Positions 52,474 to 61,478 of a DNA stretch of 64,000 nt are shown piece by piece. Each line of letters begins with the position of its first letter. Within the stretch, counting starts at the first letter, position 1. Source of the stretch: Geobacteraceae bacterium. GTDB taxonomy: Bacteria; Desulfobacterota; Desulfuromonadia; Geobacterales; Pseudopelobacteraceae. The translations under genes and the position numbers were made by a program. A model generated the notes under the pieces. It ran no database searches. It was given only the letters and a program-made list of their open reading frames with translations, and was not told the origin of the DNA. The stretch is from the NCBI GenBank assembly GCA_013336525.1, contig JAAXTM010000002.1, positions 248,001 through 312,000 of the forward strand, in the 5' to 3' direction.

Positions 52474-54216
52474 TCAATAATGAATGTCGAGCATTGATTG
52501 CCCTTGCTGCCTCTGGCCTCCCACATGACCGGAGGGGAGGTCAGCCCGTGCGACCTGATAGCCACGCGGTGATACCCATGACTGCTGCTGTTGCTGTTTC
52601 GCCAGTTCACGCCAGGCGTTCTGATTCTGCCCTTGATTTCCTGACCCTTTTCCGCCGGTGGTAACATCAAATGATTCCATAGTGATGTTTTGACGGGCCA
52701 GAGATTCCTTGAGTGCCTCGGTGTGCTGGACGATAACATCCCGCACCGACCGGTTTTCGGTCACGATTTCAACTGAAAGTTTTTGCCCCTGAAGATTCAG
52801 GTTCATTTTCAGTTCTCCAAGACTGTCTGGTGAAAGCGTTAGCGTTATCTGCTGACTTCCAGATTTTACCTCGTGCTGTACCAAACGTTCCTTAACCTGC
52901 TGCATAACCTGTTCCGGAATGTCTTGTCTGACCGTTTCGCTAGAAACTGCTTTTGCAGAGGGTACTGAAACTTTCTGATGTTCCGCCCCCAACTGGGCAC
53001 GCATATTCTGCGCCTGCATCTGGTTATCAGAGGTATTATCTGATTGCCCCTGATTACTTTCTCCGCCTTGTGAAGTACCTGAACCCAAAACTGTCTCACC
53101 GGCAGAATCTGTTGTTTGCAGTGTTGATGTCACTTCTTTGACACTATCCTGCTCATTGTCTGACCAAACTTTTTCTATCAGCTGTTCAGCCATGACAGCA
53201 GGTCCCGGCACTAATGTTACAGATCGATTGTCAGCAGACACAGCTGCCGTTGTCAATCGTGCAGTAATCGGTTGGGGCTGTGACATCTGTATCTCTAACT
53301 CCAATTCCGGTGATGGTACTGGCAGAGATGAAATCAAAGTATCTGACACCTTTTTACCTGGTGCTACATGCTGATCATCAGCATTTGCATCTTGCTGTAC
53401 GATTGGTTCTTCATTGTTTTTTTCCTGCAAGACAGAAACAAGCTCCGGTTTTATTGTAACAGCAGCGACCTTCTGTGGTGTACCTGCAGGAAGCGTTGTT
53501 ATAACTTTAGCATCCGACATTCTGTCAGATTCTACCGGTTGCGTTGCACTTGACAGAGAGGAAATAATCTCTGTTTTTCCTGAAATTGCAGCTACCTTCT
53601 GCTGTATTTCAGCAGGAAGTATTGTCAGGCTGTTGACATCCGACATTCTGTCAGATTTGACCGACTGCAATGTGCTTGCCGCTTCAGGCTGGTGTTCCAC
53701 CGGTTCCTGTCTCGTCTGCGTCTCTATCGCTGCAGCAAGGATTGCGACACTCTGTTCCTGCACATCAGCTACCTTCTGTAGCACGTCAACCGTAGGTGCT
53801 GGCGGATTGTTGACATCCGGCATTCTGCCGGGCTGTAAATACGCTGACAAGAACATTTGAGTAGCAAGGCCATCTAAATCGCTACGCAGCGGTGCATCAT
53901 TATTACCAGTTTCTGCTTTTTCTACGTCACCCTGTTTTGCTATTACAGGTCCCAATGTTGAGTCAAGCTGTGACAATTCTGGAAGTCCTGCCTGCAGACC
54001 TGCAACGAGATTCTCTGCACCGGGTTCAAGCTGCTGCTCTGTTTGACCGGAATCAGATGAAGCTTTTGTTTTTTGAATCTCACCCAACATTTCGGCAAAG
54101 TTTCCACCGCATTGTTGCCCGCCATCCTTGATTGTGACGGCCGCTGCTGCTGTATCCTGTGTCGACGGCGACATCACAGGCAGCATTGGAACTGCATTTA
54201 TTTGTCCATTATTCAT
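52474..54216 (-). CDS. fliK: Flagellar hook-length control protein FliK
   Basis: A 580-residue FliK. The long N-terminal part (~1-400) is Gln/Ser/Thr-rich and probably unfolded, as expected for the molecular ruler. It holds three copies of a ~50-residue repeat (cores RMPDVNN...QKVADV, RMSDVNS...QKVAAI and RMSDAKV...QKVAAV, about residues 130-275). The C-terminal Flg_hook domain (~425-520: ITLTLSPDSLGELKMNLNLQGQKLSVEIVTENRSVRDVI) is conserved. It switches export specificity via FlhB. The ATG has AGGAGG upstream. Confidence 0.9.
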   Translation of the reverse strand: MNNGQINAVPMLPVMSPSTQDTAAAAVTIKDGGQQCGGNFAEMLGEIQKTKASSDSGQTEQQLEPGAENLVAGLQAGLPELSQLDSTLGPVIAKQGDVEKAETGNNDAPLRSDLDGLATQMFLSAYLQPGRMPDVNNPPAPTVDVLQKVADVQEQSVAILAAAIETQTRQEPVEHQPEAASTLQSVKSDRMSDVNSLTILPAEIQQKVAAISGKTEIISSLSSATQPVESDRMSDAKVITTLPAGTPQKVAAVTIKPELVSVLQEKNNEEPIVQQDANADDQHVAPGKKVSDTLISSLPVPSPELELEIQMSQPQPITARLTTAAVSADNRSVTLVPGPAVMAEQLIEKVWSDNEQDSVKEVTSTLQTTDSAGETVLGSGTSQGGESNQGQSDNTSDNQMQAQNMRAQLGAEHQKVSVPSAKAVSSETVRQDIPEQVMQQVKERLVQHEVKSGSQQITLTLSPDSLGELKMNLNLQGQKLSVEIVTENRSVRDVIVQHTEALKESLARQNITMESFDVTTGGKGSGNQGQNQNAWRELAKQQQQQSWVSPRGYQVARADLPSGHVGGQRQQGQSMLDIHY

Positions 54217-54284
54217 TGTTTTTCACCTCCTTTTTATCTGGATTTTTTATGGAGTGGACATTAAAGCTGTCCATAAAATCAAAG

Positions 54285-54863
54285 TTATCTTTCCTGCAGG
54301 TTATCAGTCACCCACTTGATTACACGAGGCTGGCTGATAAACGGTGCCAACTTGGCAACTGTCTTGGTATCCAGTCTGCTTAGCAACGACAGGGCAAGAT
54401 CTTCTTTTAATGTGTCAATCATCTTACCGGCCTGTTCGGCCTTCATGGTTTTAAACAGTTTGACCATTTTCAGAATTTTCTCGTCCTGCTTTTTCTTCTG
54501 GGCTTCAGACTGGGCTTTAAGGGAATCATCCATCCGCTTCTTGCTGTCTTCTAATGCCTTTACCTGTGCTTCGAGCTTTGCGCTCAGTTTTTTCAGTTCC
54601 TGTTCCTTGGCAGCCAGAGCGGCCTCTTTTTCAGCTAACTGCTGGCGTCGGGCGTCCTGAAGCGCTTTTTCTTCACGGGCTGCGCGGGTCGCATTGACCG
54701 GCTGCTGGCTCGTAGATGCCGCGTCCTTACCCGCCGCATCTACGGGAGTTTTAGCCGTCGTTTCATTCTGAGCTGCAGCAAACACAACAGGCTGTTTATT
54801 TTGAGTAAATATGAGTGCGAGCCCTATTAAAAATACAATTAATACTATTCTTCTCTGATTCAC
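54285..54863 (-). CDS. MotE-like flagellar protein (MgtE_N-type)
   Basis: A 192-residue protein with an N-terminal membrane helix or uncleaved signal (RIVLIVFLIGLALIF), a long Ala/Lys/Glu-rich coiled coil (~55-135) and a C-terminal MgtE_N-like helical domain (MVKLFKTMKAEQAGKMIDTLKEDLALSLLSRLDTKTVAKL). This matches the MotE/YlxF proteins of flagellar operons, which are thought to help the stator. Its ATG overlaps the fliJ stop (ATGA). Confidence 0.8.
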   Translation of the reverse strand: MNQRRIVLIVFLIGLALIFTQNKQPVVFAAAQNETTAKTPVDAAGKDAASTSQQPVNATRAAREEKALQDARRQQLAEKEAALAAKEQELKKLSAKLEAQVKALEDSKKRMDDSLKAQSEAQKKKQDEKILKMVKLFKTMKAEQAGKMIDTLKEDLALSLLSRLDTKTVAKLAPFISQPRVIKWVTDNLQER

Positions 54864-55303
54864 GTCGGTTTAACCTTTTTTTGGATGGAAATTTCATCGA
54901 GAAAGTTCCGTTCCTTAGTTGCCATCTCCTGCTTAAATTCGGCTGCTTTTTTCTCTTTTAATGACTCAAGCACTTTTTTTTCCTTACTTGCTTCCATCAG
55001 ATCTGATCTTTTCTCATTCATAATACGGCCAAGTTGTTCGATCTGTTCTTTTTGCTGGACGATCGTTTCGCGCTTGCGTGCAAAAAAATCTGAATACATA
55101 CGCATGTCATCAATGCATTCCATGTCCTGCTGGCAGCGATAAAACTCTTGTGCCAATATTTCGACAAGTTCTTCTTCTCGTTTTAGCTCCTGATCAGCCT
55201 TCTCAAGCACTTGCTTTGATACTGCAAACTCCTGTTTACGGAGCTTTTCCATCTCGCGACGGTATACCAGCACCTGTTCCAGTTCGAATGTTTTACCGGC
55301 CAT
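54860..55303 (-). CDS. fliJ: Flagellar export chaperone FliJ
   Basis: A 147-residue, nearly fully helical coiled-coil protein (FELEQVLVYRREMEKLRKQEFAVSKQVLEKADQELKREEELVEIL) with the FliJ length and charge pattern. FliJ links the FliI ATPase ring to FlhA. It follows fliI by 30 bases and overlaps the MotE-like gene. Confidence 0.85.
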   Translation of the reverse strand: MAGKTFELEQVLVYRREMEKLRKQEFAVSKQVLEKADQELKREEELVEILAQEFYRCQQDMECIDDMRMYSDFFARKRETIVQQKEQIEQLGRIMNEKRSDLMEASKEKKVLESLKEKKAAEFKQEMATKERNFLDEISIQKKVKPT

Positions 55304-55333
55304 ATCCCATCACCCCCTGACAAAAAGCCGTAA

Positions 55334-56653
55334 TCAGGATGAAAACATCGATTTCATATCATGCAGCGCTTCTTCCAGCATAACCGGGTCATGCACCGCC
55401 TGTTTCATGAATGACTGCATTTGTTTAATATGTTCTACAGCATAATCTATACCGGAATTGCTACCTGCTTTATATGCGCCGATATTTATCAAATCCTCAG
55501 ACTGTTTATAGGTTGCCAGCACCTCCTTGAATTTAGAGGCTAAATCCAGGTGCTCTTTCGACGCCACATCAGTCATGACACGACTGGCGCTTGCGAGAAC
55601 ATCTATCGGTGGATATATATTGCGGGCCGCCAAATCTCGGGATAAGACAATGTGACCATCAAGGATGCTGCGCATGGCATCAGAAATAGGTTCATTGAAG
55701 TCGTCACCTTCGACCAGAACCGTGTATAGTGCAGTAATGCTCCCTTCAGGGAAATTACCGGTTCGCTCAAGCAGCTTCGGCAGCGCTGCAAAAACGGAAG
55801 GTGTATATCCCTTGGTTGTGGGTGGTTCGCCAATAGCAAGACCAACCTCGCGCATCGCCATTGCAAAACGGGTTGCCGAATCCATCATCAAAAGAACTTT
55901 TTTACCCTTATTTTTAAAGTACTCCGCTATTGTTGTTGCAATATAGGCACCGCGCATCCTCACAAGAGGAGGCTGATCAGAAGTTGCGACTACCACTACT
56001 GATTTTTTAAGCCCTTGATCCTGCAGATCCTTTTCAATAAACTCACGTAGTTCACGTCCACGTTCACCAATCAGGGCGATTACGTTCACATCGGCTTCTG
56101 TATAGCGGGCAATCATTCCCAACAAGGTTGACTTGCCTACGCCGGATCCAGCCATTATTCCGACTCGCTGCCCACGGCCACAGGTCAGCAAACCATTTAT
56201 ACTGCGAATACCAAGATCCAGAGGTTTCCGTATCGGCGGACGCGACATCGGGTTCACAGGAAGCGCATAGATGGGGTATTCTTCCTCAACATGGATCGGC
56301 CCCTTGTCGTCAATCGGGTTTCCCAGACCGTCAATAACTCGTCCTAACATGTCCGGACCGACTCCCAAGGTAGCATTGTCACGCCTGACTGAAATCAGGC
56401 TATCAAGCCCAACCCCCCTTAGTTCACCAAGCGGCATCAGCAGGGTTTTATTGTTTCGAAAACCGACTACTTCGGCCGGGATAGGATCGCCTTCCAGCGG
56501 CTTTATTTCGCAGATGGCCCCAACCGATGTATCAGGGCAATATCCCTCGATTACCAAACCTACTACCTGCGTAACTTTACCTTGCAGCCGGACTGGATTT
56601 GCGGCCGCAAGCGCAGAAATATATTTTTTTAGGTTGATCTTTGTGTCAGGCAT
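55334..56653 (-). CDS. fliI: Flagellum-specific ATPase FliI
   Basis: A 439-residue ATPase related to F1-beta. Walker A is GSGVGKSTL (~170), Walker B VLLMMDSATRFAMA, and the catalytic Glu is in ALIGERGREL. The C-terminal helical domain (YKQSEDLINIGAYKAGSN) is normal. FliI with FliH prepares export substrates. It lies 17 bases downstream of fliH. Confidence 0.96.
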   Translation of the reverse strand: MPDTKINLKKYISALAAANPVRLQGKVTQVVGLVIEGYCPDTSVGAICEIKPLEGDPIPAEVVGFRNNKTLLMPLGELRGVGLDSLISVRRDNATLGVGPDMLGRVIDGLGNPIDDKGPIHVEEEYPIYALPVNPMSRPPIRKPLDLGIRSINGLLTCGRGQRVGIMAGSGVGKSTLLGMIARYTEADVNVIALIGERGRELREFIEKDLQDQGLKKSVVVVATSDQPPLVRMRGAYIATTIAEYFKNKGKKVLLMMDSATRFAMAMREVGLAIGEPPTTKGYTPSVFAALPKLLERTGNFPEGSITALYTVLVEGDDFNEPISDAMRSILDGHIVLSRDLAARNIYPPIDVLASASRVMTDVASKEHLDLASKFKEVLATYKQSEDLINIGAYKAGSNSGIDYAVEHIKQMQSFMKQAVHDPVMLEEALHDMKSMFSS

Positions 56654-56670
56654 ATCGATTCATGTAAGCG

Positions 56671-57411
56671 TCACGTTTCTTCAATCACAGAAACAGTAGT
56701 ACGTTGCTCAAGGAGGCTGCGGTAAATTTGATCCATCTGCCCCTCAAGTGAGGCGTCAACAGTACCCATTGCCGTATCCACAAGACAGAAGCCTGCAGCG
56801 ACAGACGGATCCGGTTTGAGCTGAAACCGCTCATTCAGGAGTTCCTTTTGCAGCAGTTCGTCACGTCCCGAAGTAATCAGCAGATAATCATCAGGATTAA
56901 TGCGCACGGTTATTTCTTCACGAGCCGATAATCCAGCAAGTGCATTCTGAATTACACCGGCAACAATAGAGCGATCCTGGCTTATCTCACGGATAATGAC
57001 CTTGCGTGCTACCAGCATGACCAGCTTGATTAATTCGTCCTCGGACTCACGCAGTATCTTGTCTCTCAGGTTATGTATTGCTTCGCCGGAGGATCTTAAT
57101 GCCCTAAAAACATTAATGAGTCCTCGTTCAGTCAGATCCTTGCCTTCTTTAAGGCCCGCATTGAATGAATCGCTGATTCTCTGGTTAAGATCTTCTTCGC
57201 TTATTTCAATTGGAGGGGGTCCGGTATCAACAACATCCCCCTGGCCGGTTTCATCGGAGTTAAAGCCTTGGAACAGCCCCATAGGCACGAAACTCCCAGC
57301 ACTTTCAACTCCCGAAACGACTGTGCCCGACTGTCCGATGTTTTTGAAGCTGAATTCCGAAATGATTGAGTTGTCCTGATCGGCCAGCTTTATGATCTTA
57401 AACGAGGACAT
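56671..57411 (-). CDS. fliH: Flagellar assembly protein FliH
   Basis: A 246-residue regulator of the FliI ATPase. The middle (~85-130) is helical and the C-terminal part (~135-240: LVARKVIIREISQDRSIVAGVIQNALAGLSAREEITVRINPDDY) is the FliH/HrpE domain. The start at 57411 is chosen because GGGGAAG precedes it; it overlaps the end of fliG by 14 bases. A longer in-frame start at 57531 would lie deep in fliG. Confidence 0.9.
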   Translation of the reverse strand: MSSFKIIKLADQDNSIISEFSFKNIGQSGTVVSGVESAGSFVPMGLFQGFNSDETGQGDVVDTGPPPIEISEEDLNQRISDSFNAGLKEGKDLTERGLINVFRALRSSGEAIHNLRDKILRESEDELIKLVMLVARKVIIREISQDRSIVAGVIQNALAGLSAREEITVRINPDDYLLITSGRDELLQKELLNERFQLKPDPSVAAGFCLVDTAMGTVDASLEGQMDQIYRSLLEQRTTVSVIEET

Positions 57412-58390
57412 CGTCACTTCCCCGACCAGCCAGTACAATTTTCCCTTCTTCCTCCATTTTACGCACGATTTTGATGATTTCTGACTGCGCTTTTTCGACA
57501 TCTGAAAGCCGTACCGGTCCCATAACCTCAAGATCTTCCTTGATCATGTCAGCGGCGCGACTTGAGATGTTACGGAATATTTTGTCCTTTACCTCATCCG
57601 GAGAAGTTTTCATGGCCAATGTCAGTGTATCATTCGATACTTCTCGCATGACAGACTGTACGCTGCGATCATCGAGAGCAAAAACATCCTCAAAAGTGAA
57701 GAGGTGTTTGCGGATTATTTCTGATAACGGCGGACTGAGTATGTCAAGTTTATCGAGGATCTGTTTTTCCTTACTGCGATCGAAGTGATTAAACATATCA
57801 ACTACTTTATCAATACCGCCAACCTTATAGCGCTGGGTGCCGCCCATAGAGCTGAGCTCACGTTTCATGACATCATCAAGCTCTTTAAGTATTTCGGGTG
57901 ATACTTGATCAACGTCGGCAATTCTAAGAACAACTTCCGCCTGTAACTCTTGCGGTAACATGCTGATGATTTCGCTTGTCTGCTTTGATTTAAGTTTAGC
58001 CAGAATTACCGCGATTGTCTGCGGGTGCTCCTGCGAAAGGAAGTTGGCGATAGATTTAGCGTCCATGTTTGCCAGGATATCAACTAAATCGCCATAACTT
58101 GATGCTTGTAATTCGTCCATCAGCATCTGAGCTTTTTCTGCACCGAGGGCTTTTTCGAGGATTTTTAATACAAATTCATCTCCCTGAGAAAATATACCCG
58201 CTTCAGGGTCAATTACAGTGGTAAAATCCGATACAACACCCATGATTGTTTCGCGCGAAACATGGCCGAGTGTACCCATGCTCTTACTGATTTTTTTTAT
58301 TTCACCATCATCCATATGCTCGTAAACCTTGGATGTCACATCGTTTCCAAGATAGAGTAGCAAGATGGCAGCTTTTTCTGAACCTGTCAT
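57398..58390 (-). CDS. fliG: Flagellar motor switch protein FliG
   Basis: A 330-residue C-ring protein. The N, middle and C domains are present, with the middle-domain HPQT block in LSQEHPQTIAVILAKL and the torque helix region LDDRSVQSVMREVSNDTLTLAMKTSPDEVKDKIFRNISSRAADMIKEDLEVMGPVR containing the charged residues that face MotA. It lies 19 bases after fliF, to which it binds. Confidence 0.97.
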   Translation of the reverse strand: MTGSEKAAILLLYLGNDVTSKVYEHMDDGEIKKISKSMGTLGHVSRETIMGVVSDFTTVIDPEAGIFSQGDEFVLKILEKALGAEKAQMLMDELQASSYGDLVDILANMDAKSIANFLSQEHPQTIAVILAKLKSKQTSEIISMLPQELQAEVVLRIADVDQVSPEILKELDDVMKRELSSMGGTQRYKVGGIDKVVDMFNHFDRSKEKQILDKLDILSPPLSEIIRKHLFTFEDVFALDDRSVQSVMREVSNDTLTLAMKTSPDEVKDKIFRNISSRAADMIKEDLEVMGPVRLSDVEKAQSEIIKIVRKMEEEGKIVLAGRGSDDVLV

Positions 58391-58409
58391 AACATCCCTT
58401 CTGAAGCAG

Positions 58410-59990
58410 CTATTTATCCTCAGCTACCCAGTTCTGTAAAATTTGGGCAACCTGGTACGGGTCTTTCTTTGCCTGTTCAATCAAGCTTTGCTGTTCGGCC
58501 ATCTGAGCGTCAATTTGTGCCCGTTCAGCAGTTGTAAGCTGTTCTCCACCCGCTCCAATAGCTTCAAAACTTTCAAGTGTCGGACGTCTTACCAGCCGCA
58601 GTGAGGCAAGAAGCGGCCTGATAACAAACATAATCAGCACCAGAAAGCCGATTCCGATCATAAGATTTTTTGCCAATGAGACGAAAAACGGATTTGTCCA
58701 CCAGGTCGCAACCTCGGTACTGCCTGCCTCACCTGTTTCCTGGAAGGGGATATTTTGAACAGTTAACTGGTCACCGCGCTCTAGGTTGAACCCAACAGCG
58801 CTTTTTACGAGGGTTTCTATTTTCAACAACTCATCAGGTGAGCGGGGTGAATATTTTGCTTTGGCAACCTGTCCCTCTTTTACAGCTGCCGGTACTTCAT
58901 ATTTGCCATCAACCAGAACGGCTATGGATATTTTACTAAGTGCTCCAACCGGTTCAATAATCTTTGCCGTTGAGCGACTCACCTCGTAGTTAAGAGTTTC
59001 ATCATTTTTAGAACCACCTCCAGAGGTCGCTCCCGCTCCGGGGGTTGTCCGTCCGAGGTTGGTTTGCACTCCAGGGACACCGGCAGCGCTGGTAGTTGAC
59101 GAACCTTTTTCCTCCGTTCTCTGTTCACTGCGTACAGCAATTGATTCCGGATCAAACTTTTCCTCAACTCGTTCAACCTGTTTGAAATCGAAAGACGCGG
59201 TTACGCGCGCAATAGATTTCCCGCCGCCAACAATCGGGTCAAGGAGCGTTTGAAGGCGCTCCTCAACGTTTTTCTCATACGACCGTTGCGTCTCCTGCAT
59301 GGCCGTGGTCATACGGGTTGTTGCGTCACTGCTGCCACCCTTGCTTAGAATTTTGCCGCGGCTATCGAGAATTGTTACATGTTCAGGATCCATCCCCTCG
59401 ATTGAGGACGCTACCAAATGAACAACACCCTGCACCTCTGAGTCCCTCAGCGCACGGTTTGATTTCATCTTGAGGACGATAGAGGCTGTTGCTGGCTTCT
59501 CATTGTCCTTGAAAAGTGATTTCTCAGGGATAACCAAGTGTACTCTGGCCTGTTCGACACCGGTGAGCTGTGCAATTGTCCTTGACAGCTCACCTTGAAG
59601 AGCTCTCTGATAATTGAGTTTTTGAACGAACTCCGTCATTCCGAAATTCTTCCTGTCAAATATTTCAAAACCAACGCCACCACCCTGTGGTATACCTTCT
59701 GAAGCCAGCGTGAGTCTAAGTTCATACACCTTGTCAGACGGCACAAGTATCCCTTTACCGTCAGTTGTTATCTGATAAGGGGTTTTGGCATCTTTAAGTT
59801 TTTTAACTATTTCACCGGCATCTTCTGAGGTCAGATTAGTGAAAAGCGGCTTGTAATCGGTGCGATTTGCTACAAAAATCAGGATTGCAAATGCAAGTGC
59901 CGATGCGAAAGCAACTGCGGCAATCAGCATCTGTTTGCTTGGAGAAAGCGCAAGGAAAGGCTCTATTAGTCTACGGATTCCTTCTGGCAT
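58410..59990 (-). CDS. fliF: Flagellar MS-ring protein FliF
   Basis: A 526-residue MS-ring protein. Two membrane helices (~22-42 and ~428-448) bracket the periplasmic ring-building domains (YQRALQGELSRTIAQLTGVEQARVHLVIPEKSLF). The C-terminal cytoplasmic tail (QIDAQMAEQQSLIEQAKKDPYQVAQILQNWVAED) is the FliG-binding part. Length is normal. Confidence 0.97.
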   Translation of the reverse strand: MPEGIRRLIEPFLALSPSKQMLIAAVAFASALAFAILIFVANRTDYKPLFTNLTSEDAGEIVKKLKDAKTPYQITTDGKGILVPSDKVYELRLTLASEGIPQGGGVGFEIFDRKNFGMTEFVQKLNYQRALQGELSRTIAQLTGVEQARVHLVIPEKSLFKDNEKPATASIVLKMKSNRALRDSEVQGVVHLVASSIEGMDPEHVTILDSRGKILSKGGSSDATTRMTTAMQETQRSYEKNVEERLQTLLDPIVGGGKSIARVTASFDFKQVERVEEKFDPESIAVRSEQRTEEKGSSTTSAAGVPGVQTNLGRTTPGAGATSGGGSKNDETLNYEVSRSTAKIIEPVGALSKISIAVLVDGKYEVPAAVKEGQVAKAKYSPRSPDELLKIETLVKSAVGFNLERGDQLTVQNIPFQETGEAGSTEVATWWTNPFFVSLAKNLMIGIGFLVLIMFVIRPLLASLRLVRRPTLESFEAIGAGGEQLTTAERAQIDAQMAEQQSLIEQAKKDPYQVAQILQNWVAEDK

Positions 59991-60050
59991 TGGTGAGGTT
60001 TATATTCCTTTCGATAAGTTCAGTTGAAGTGACAAAAATTGTTGCGGTGA

Positions 60051-60353
60051 CTATACCTGCATCCGCATAACTTCCTGGTACGCTTCAAGAGCTTTGTTGC
60101 GTACCTGCGACATAAACTGAAACGAGATACTTGCTTTCTCGACAGCAATCATGACTTCATGGAGATTCTTGTTCTCTCCACTGGCGAGTCCTTGAATAGA
60201 TTTGTCTGATTGCACCTGTATGTCATTAACTTTGGAAACAAGTTCGCTAAAAAACTTGCCTGCACCATCAGCAGTGGATGATGCCCCGACCTTGTTCATC
60301 TCAGGAAAGGCTTTTGACATCCCGATTCCGCTTTCAATACCTGTAATTTGCAT
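60051..60353 (-). CDS. fliE: Flagellar MS-ring/rod junction protein FliE
   Basis: A 100-residue protein with the FliE C-terminal block [35 protein letters not shown]. FliE is the first export substrate and joins the MS ring to the rod. It sits 60 bases before fliF and 89 bases after flgC. GAGGAT is close to the ATG. Confidence 0.95.
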   Translation of the reverse strand: MQITGIESGIGMSKAFPEMNKVGASSTADGAGKFFSELVSKVNDIQVQSDKSIQGLASGENKNLHEVMIAVEKASISFQFMSQVRNKALEAYQEVMRMQV

Positions 60354-60442
60354 GGTTGTATCCTCGTAAGTTCTAGTTTTGAATCAAGATAACAGCTGGA
60401 TAGTTGAGGCCACCTTCACTCTAACATTACCGTTACTTGCCA

Positions 60443-60880
60443 TTATCTGCCGATTTCCAGTGTTTTCATGGCCATACTTTTGGCTGCCTGAACTGCCGTA
60501 ACATTTGCTTCATATGCTCGTGTAGCACCTATCATGTCAGCCATTTCTTCAACTACATTAACGTTTGGCATGGCCACATATCCTTGAGGGTTAGCGTCAG
60601 GGTGATTCGGGTCATACTGTAAACGCGGAGGGTTTTGGTCTTCTACTATTTCAGAAACTTCAACTTTTCGTACCTGCTTACCTGTTGCCCCATCAAGGGC
60701 ACGACTGAAAGGGTTCTCAACCGGAGTGGCAGCAAACACTGCATCTTTACGCTTGTATGGTCCCCCTTCCGGTGTCCGGGTCGCATTGGCGTTGGCTAGA
60801 TTGCTTGATATCAGGTTCATACGCGTCCGGCCGGCCGAAAGAGCCGACGAACTGACATTCATAGAACTGAAAAAATCCAT
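60443..60880 (-). CDS. flgC: Flagellar proximal rod protein FlgC
   Basis: A 145-residue rod protein with the N-terminal MNVSSSALSAGRTRMNLISSNLANANATRTPEGGPYKRKDAVF block and the C-terminal PNVNVVEEMADMIGATRAYEANVTAVQAAKSMAMKTLEIGR block. Its ATG directly follows the flgB TAA, so the two are coupled. Confidence 0.97.
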   Translation of the reverse strand: MDFFSSMNVSSSALSAGRTRMNLISSNLANANATRTPEGGPYKRKDAVFAATPVENPFSRALDGATGKQVRKVEVSEIVEDQNPPRLQYDPNHPDANPQGYVAMPNVNVVEEMADMIGATRAYEANVTAVQAAKSMAMKTLEIGR

Positions 60881-61315
60881 TTATTTGCCCTCTCTGATTG
60901 CAGAACGCAACCCCTCAAACTTTTTAGTCAGCATCTGTACTGAAGCGTTAAACATTATCTGGTTTTCAGCCATTCTGCCCATTTCATTTTCAAGCTCAAC
61001 AGCATTTCCGTCCTTACCCGGTGTTTTGGCTGGTGTTTCAATAACCTGGCCTGAAACCGATTGTACGGCACTGCCAATGCCAGCACCGCGAACCGGAATG
61101 TGACGGGCATGAGGTATTGAGGAGCTACGCTGTCCGGCTTGGCGGTTTTTGAGAGCTCCCTGCAGTTCCTGCTCGAAAGCAAGAGTCTTGGGAATATAGT
61201 TTGGAGTTTCTGCATTGGCCACGTTGGAAGCGATCAAAGTTTGATTTTTTGCTCTCAGGTCAACACTTTTACCCAAAAGCTCGATTGTGTTGCTGAATAT
61301 ACCCTCGATTTGCAT
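60881..61315 (-). CDS. flgB: Flagellar proximal rod protein FlgB
   Basis: A 144-residue rod protein and the first gene of the flagellar operon. The N-terminal block (IELLGKSVDLRAKNQTLIASNVANAETPNYIPKTLAFEQEL) and C-terminal NAVELENEMGRMAENQIMFNASVQMLTKKFEGLRSAIREG are diagnostic. GGGAGG lies a few bases before the ATG. A -24/-12 promoter is found 28 bases upstream. Confidence 0.97.
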   Translation of the reverse strand: MQIEGIFSNTIELLGKSVDLRAKNQTLIASNVANAETPNYIPKTLAFEQELQGALKNRQAGQRSSSIPHARHIPVRGAGIGSAVQSVSGQVIETPAKTPGKDGNAVELENEMGRMAENQIMFNASVQMLTKKFEGLRSAIREGK

Positions 61316-61342
61316 ATCTTACTCCCTCCCGAGGCATTTATT

Positions 61343-61358
61343 TGCAAAAAACGTACCA
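61343..61358 (-). promoter_or_regulatory. Sigma-54 (-24/-12) promoter of the flagellar operon
   Basis: On the minus strand TGGTACGTTTTTTGCA matches TGGCACG-N4-TTGCW with one mismatch and exact GG-N10-GC spacing. It lies 28 bases before flgB and fits sigma-54-dependent flagellar control. The activator gene is not in the window. Confidence 0.8.
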
Positions 61359-61422
61359 CGAGCAAACGTCTTAATGCGGCCGGTAAAGTGTTGTAAGTAC
61401 GTATTCAATAGTCACATGGTGC

Positions 61423-61445
61423 GGCTCAAGGCGAGCCATTTTTTT
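61423..61445 (+). terminator. Small hairpin with T-run in the flgB upstream gap
   Basis: GGCTC-AAGGC-GAGCC followed by ATTTTTTT on the plus strand. No plus-strand gene leads into it, so it may stop antisense transcription entering the TPR gene. Read on the minus strand there is no T-run. Confidence 0.4.
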
Positions 61446-61478
61446 GACTAGGTCATAATATTGACTTGCCGAAATTGT

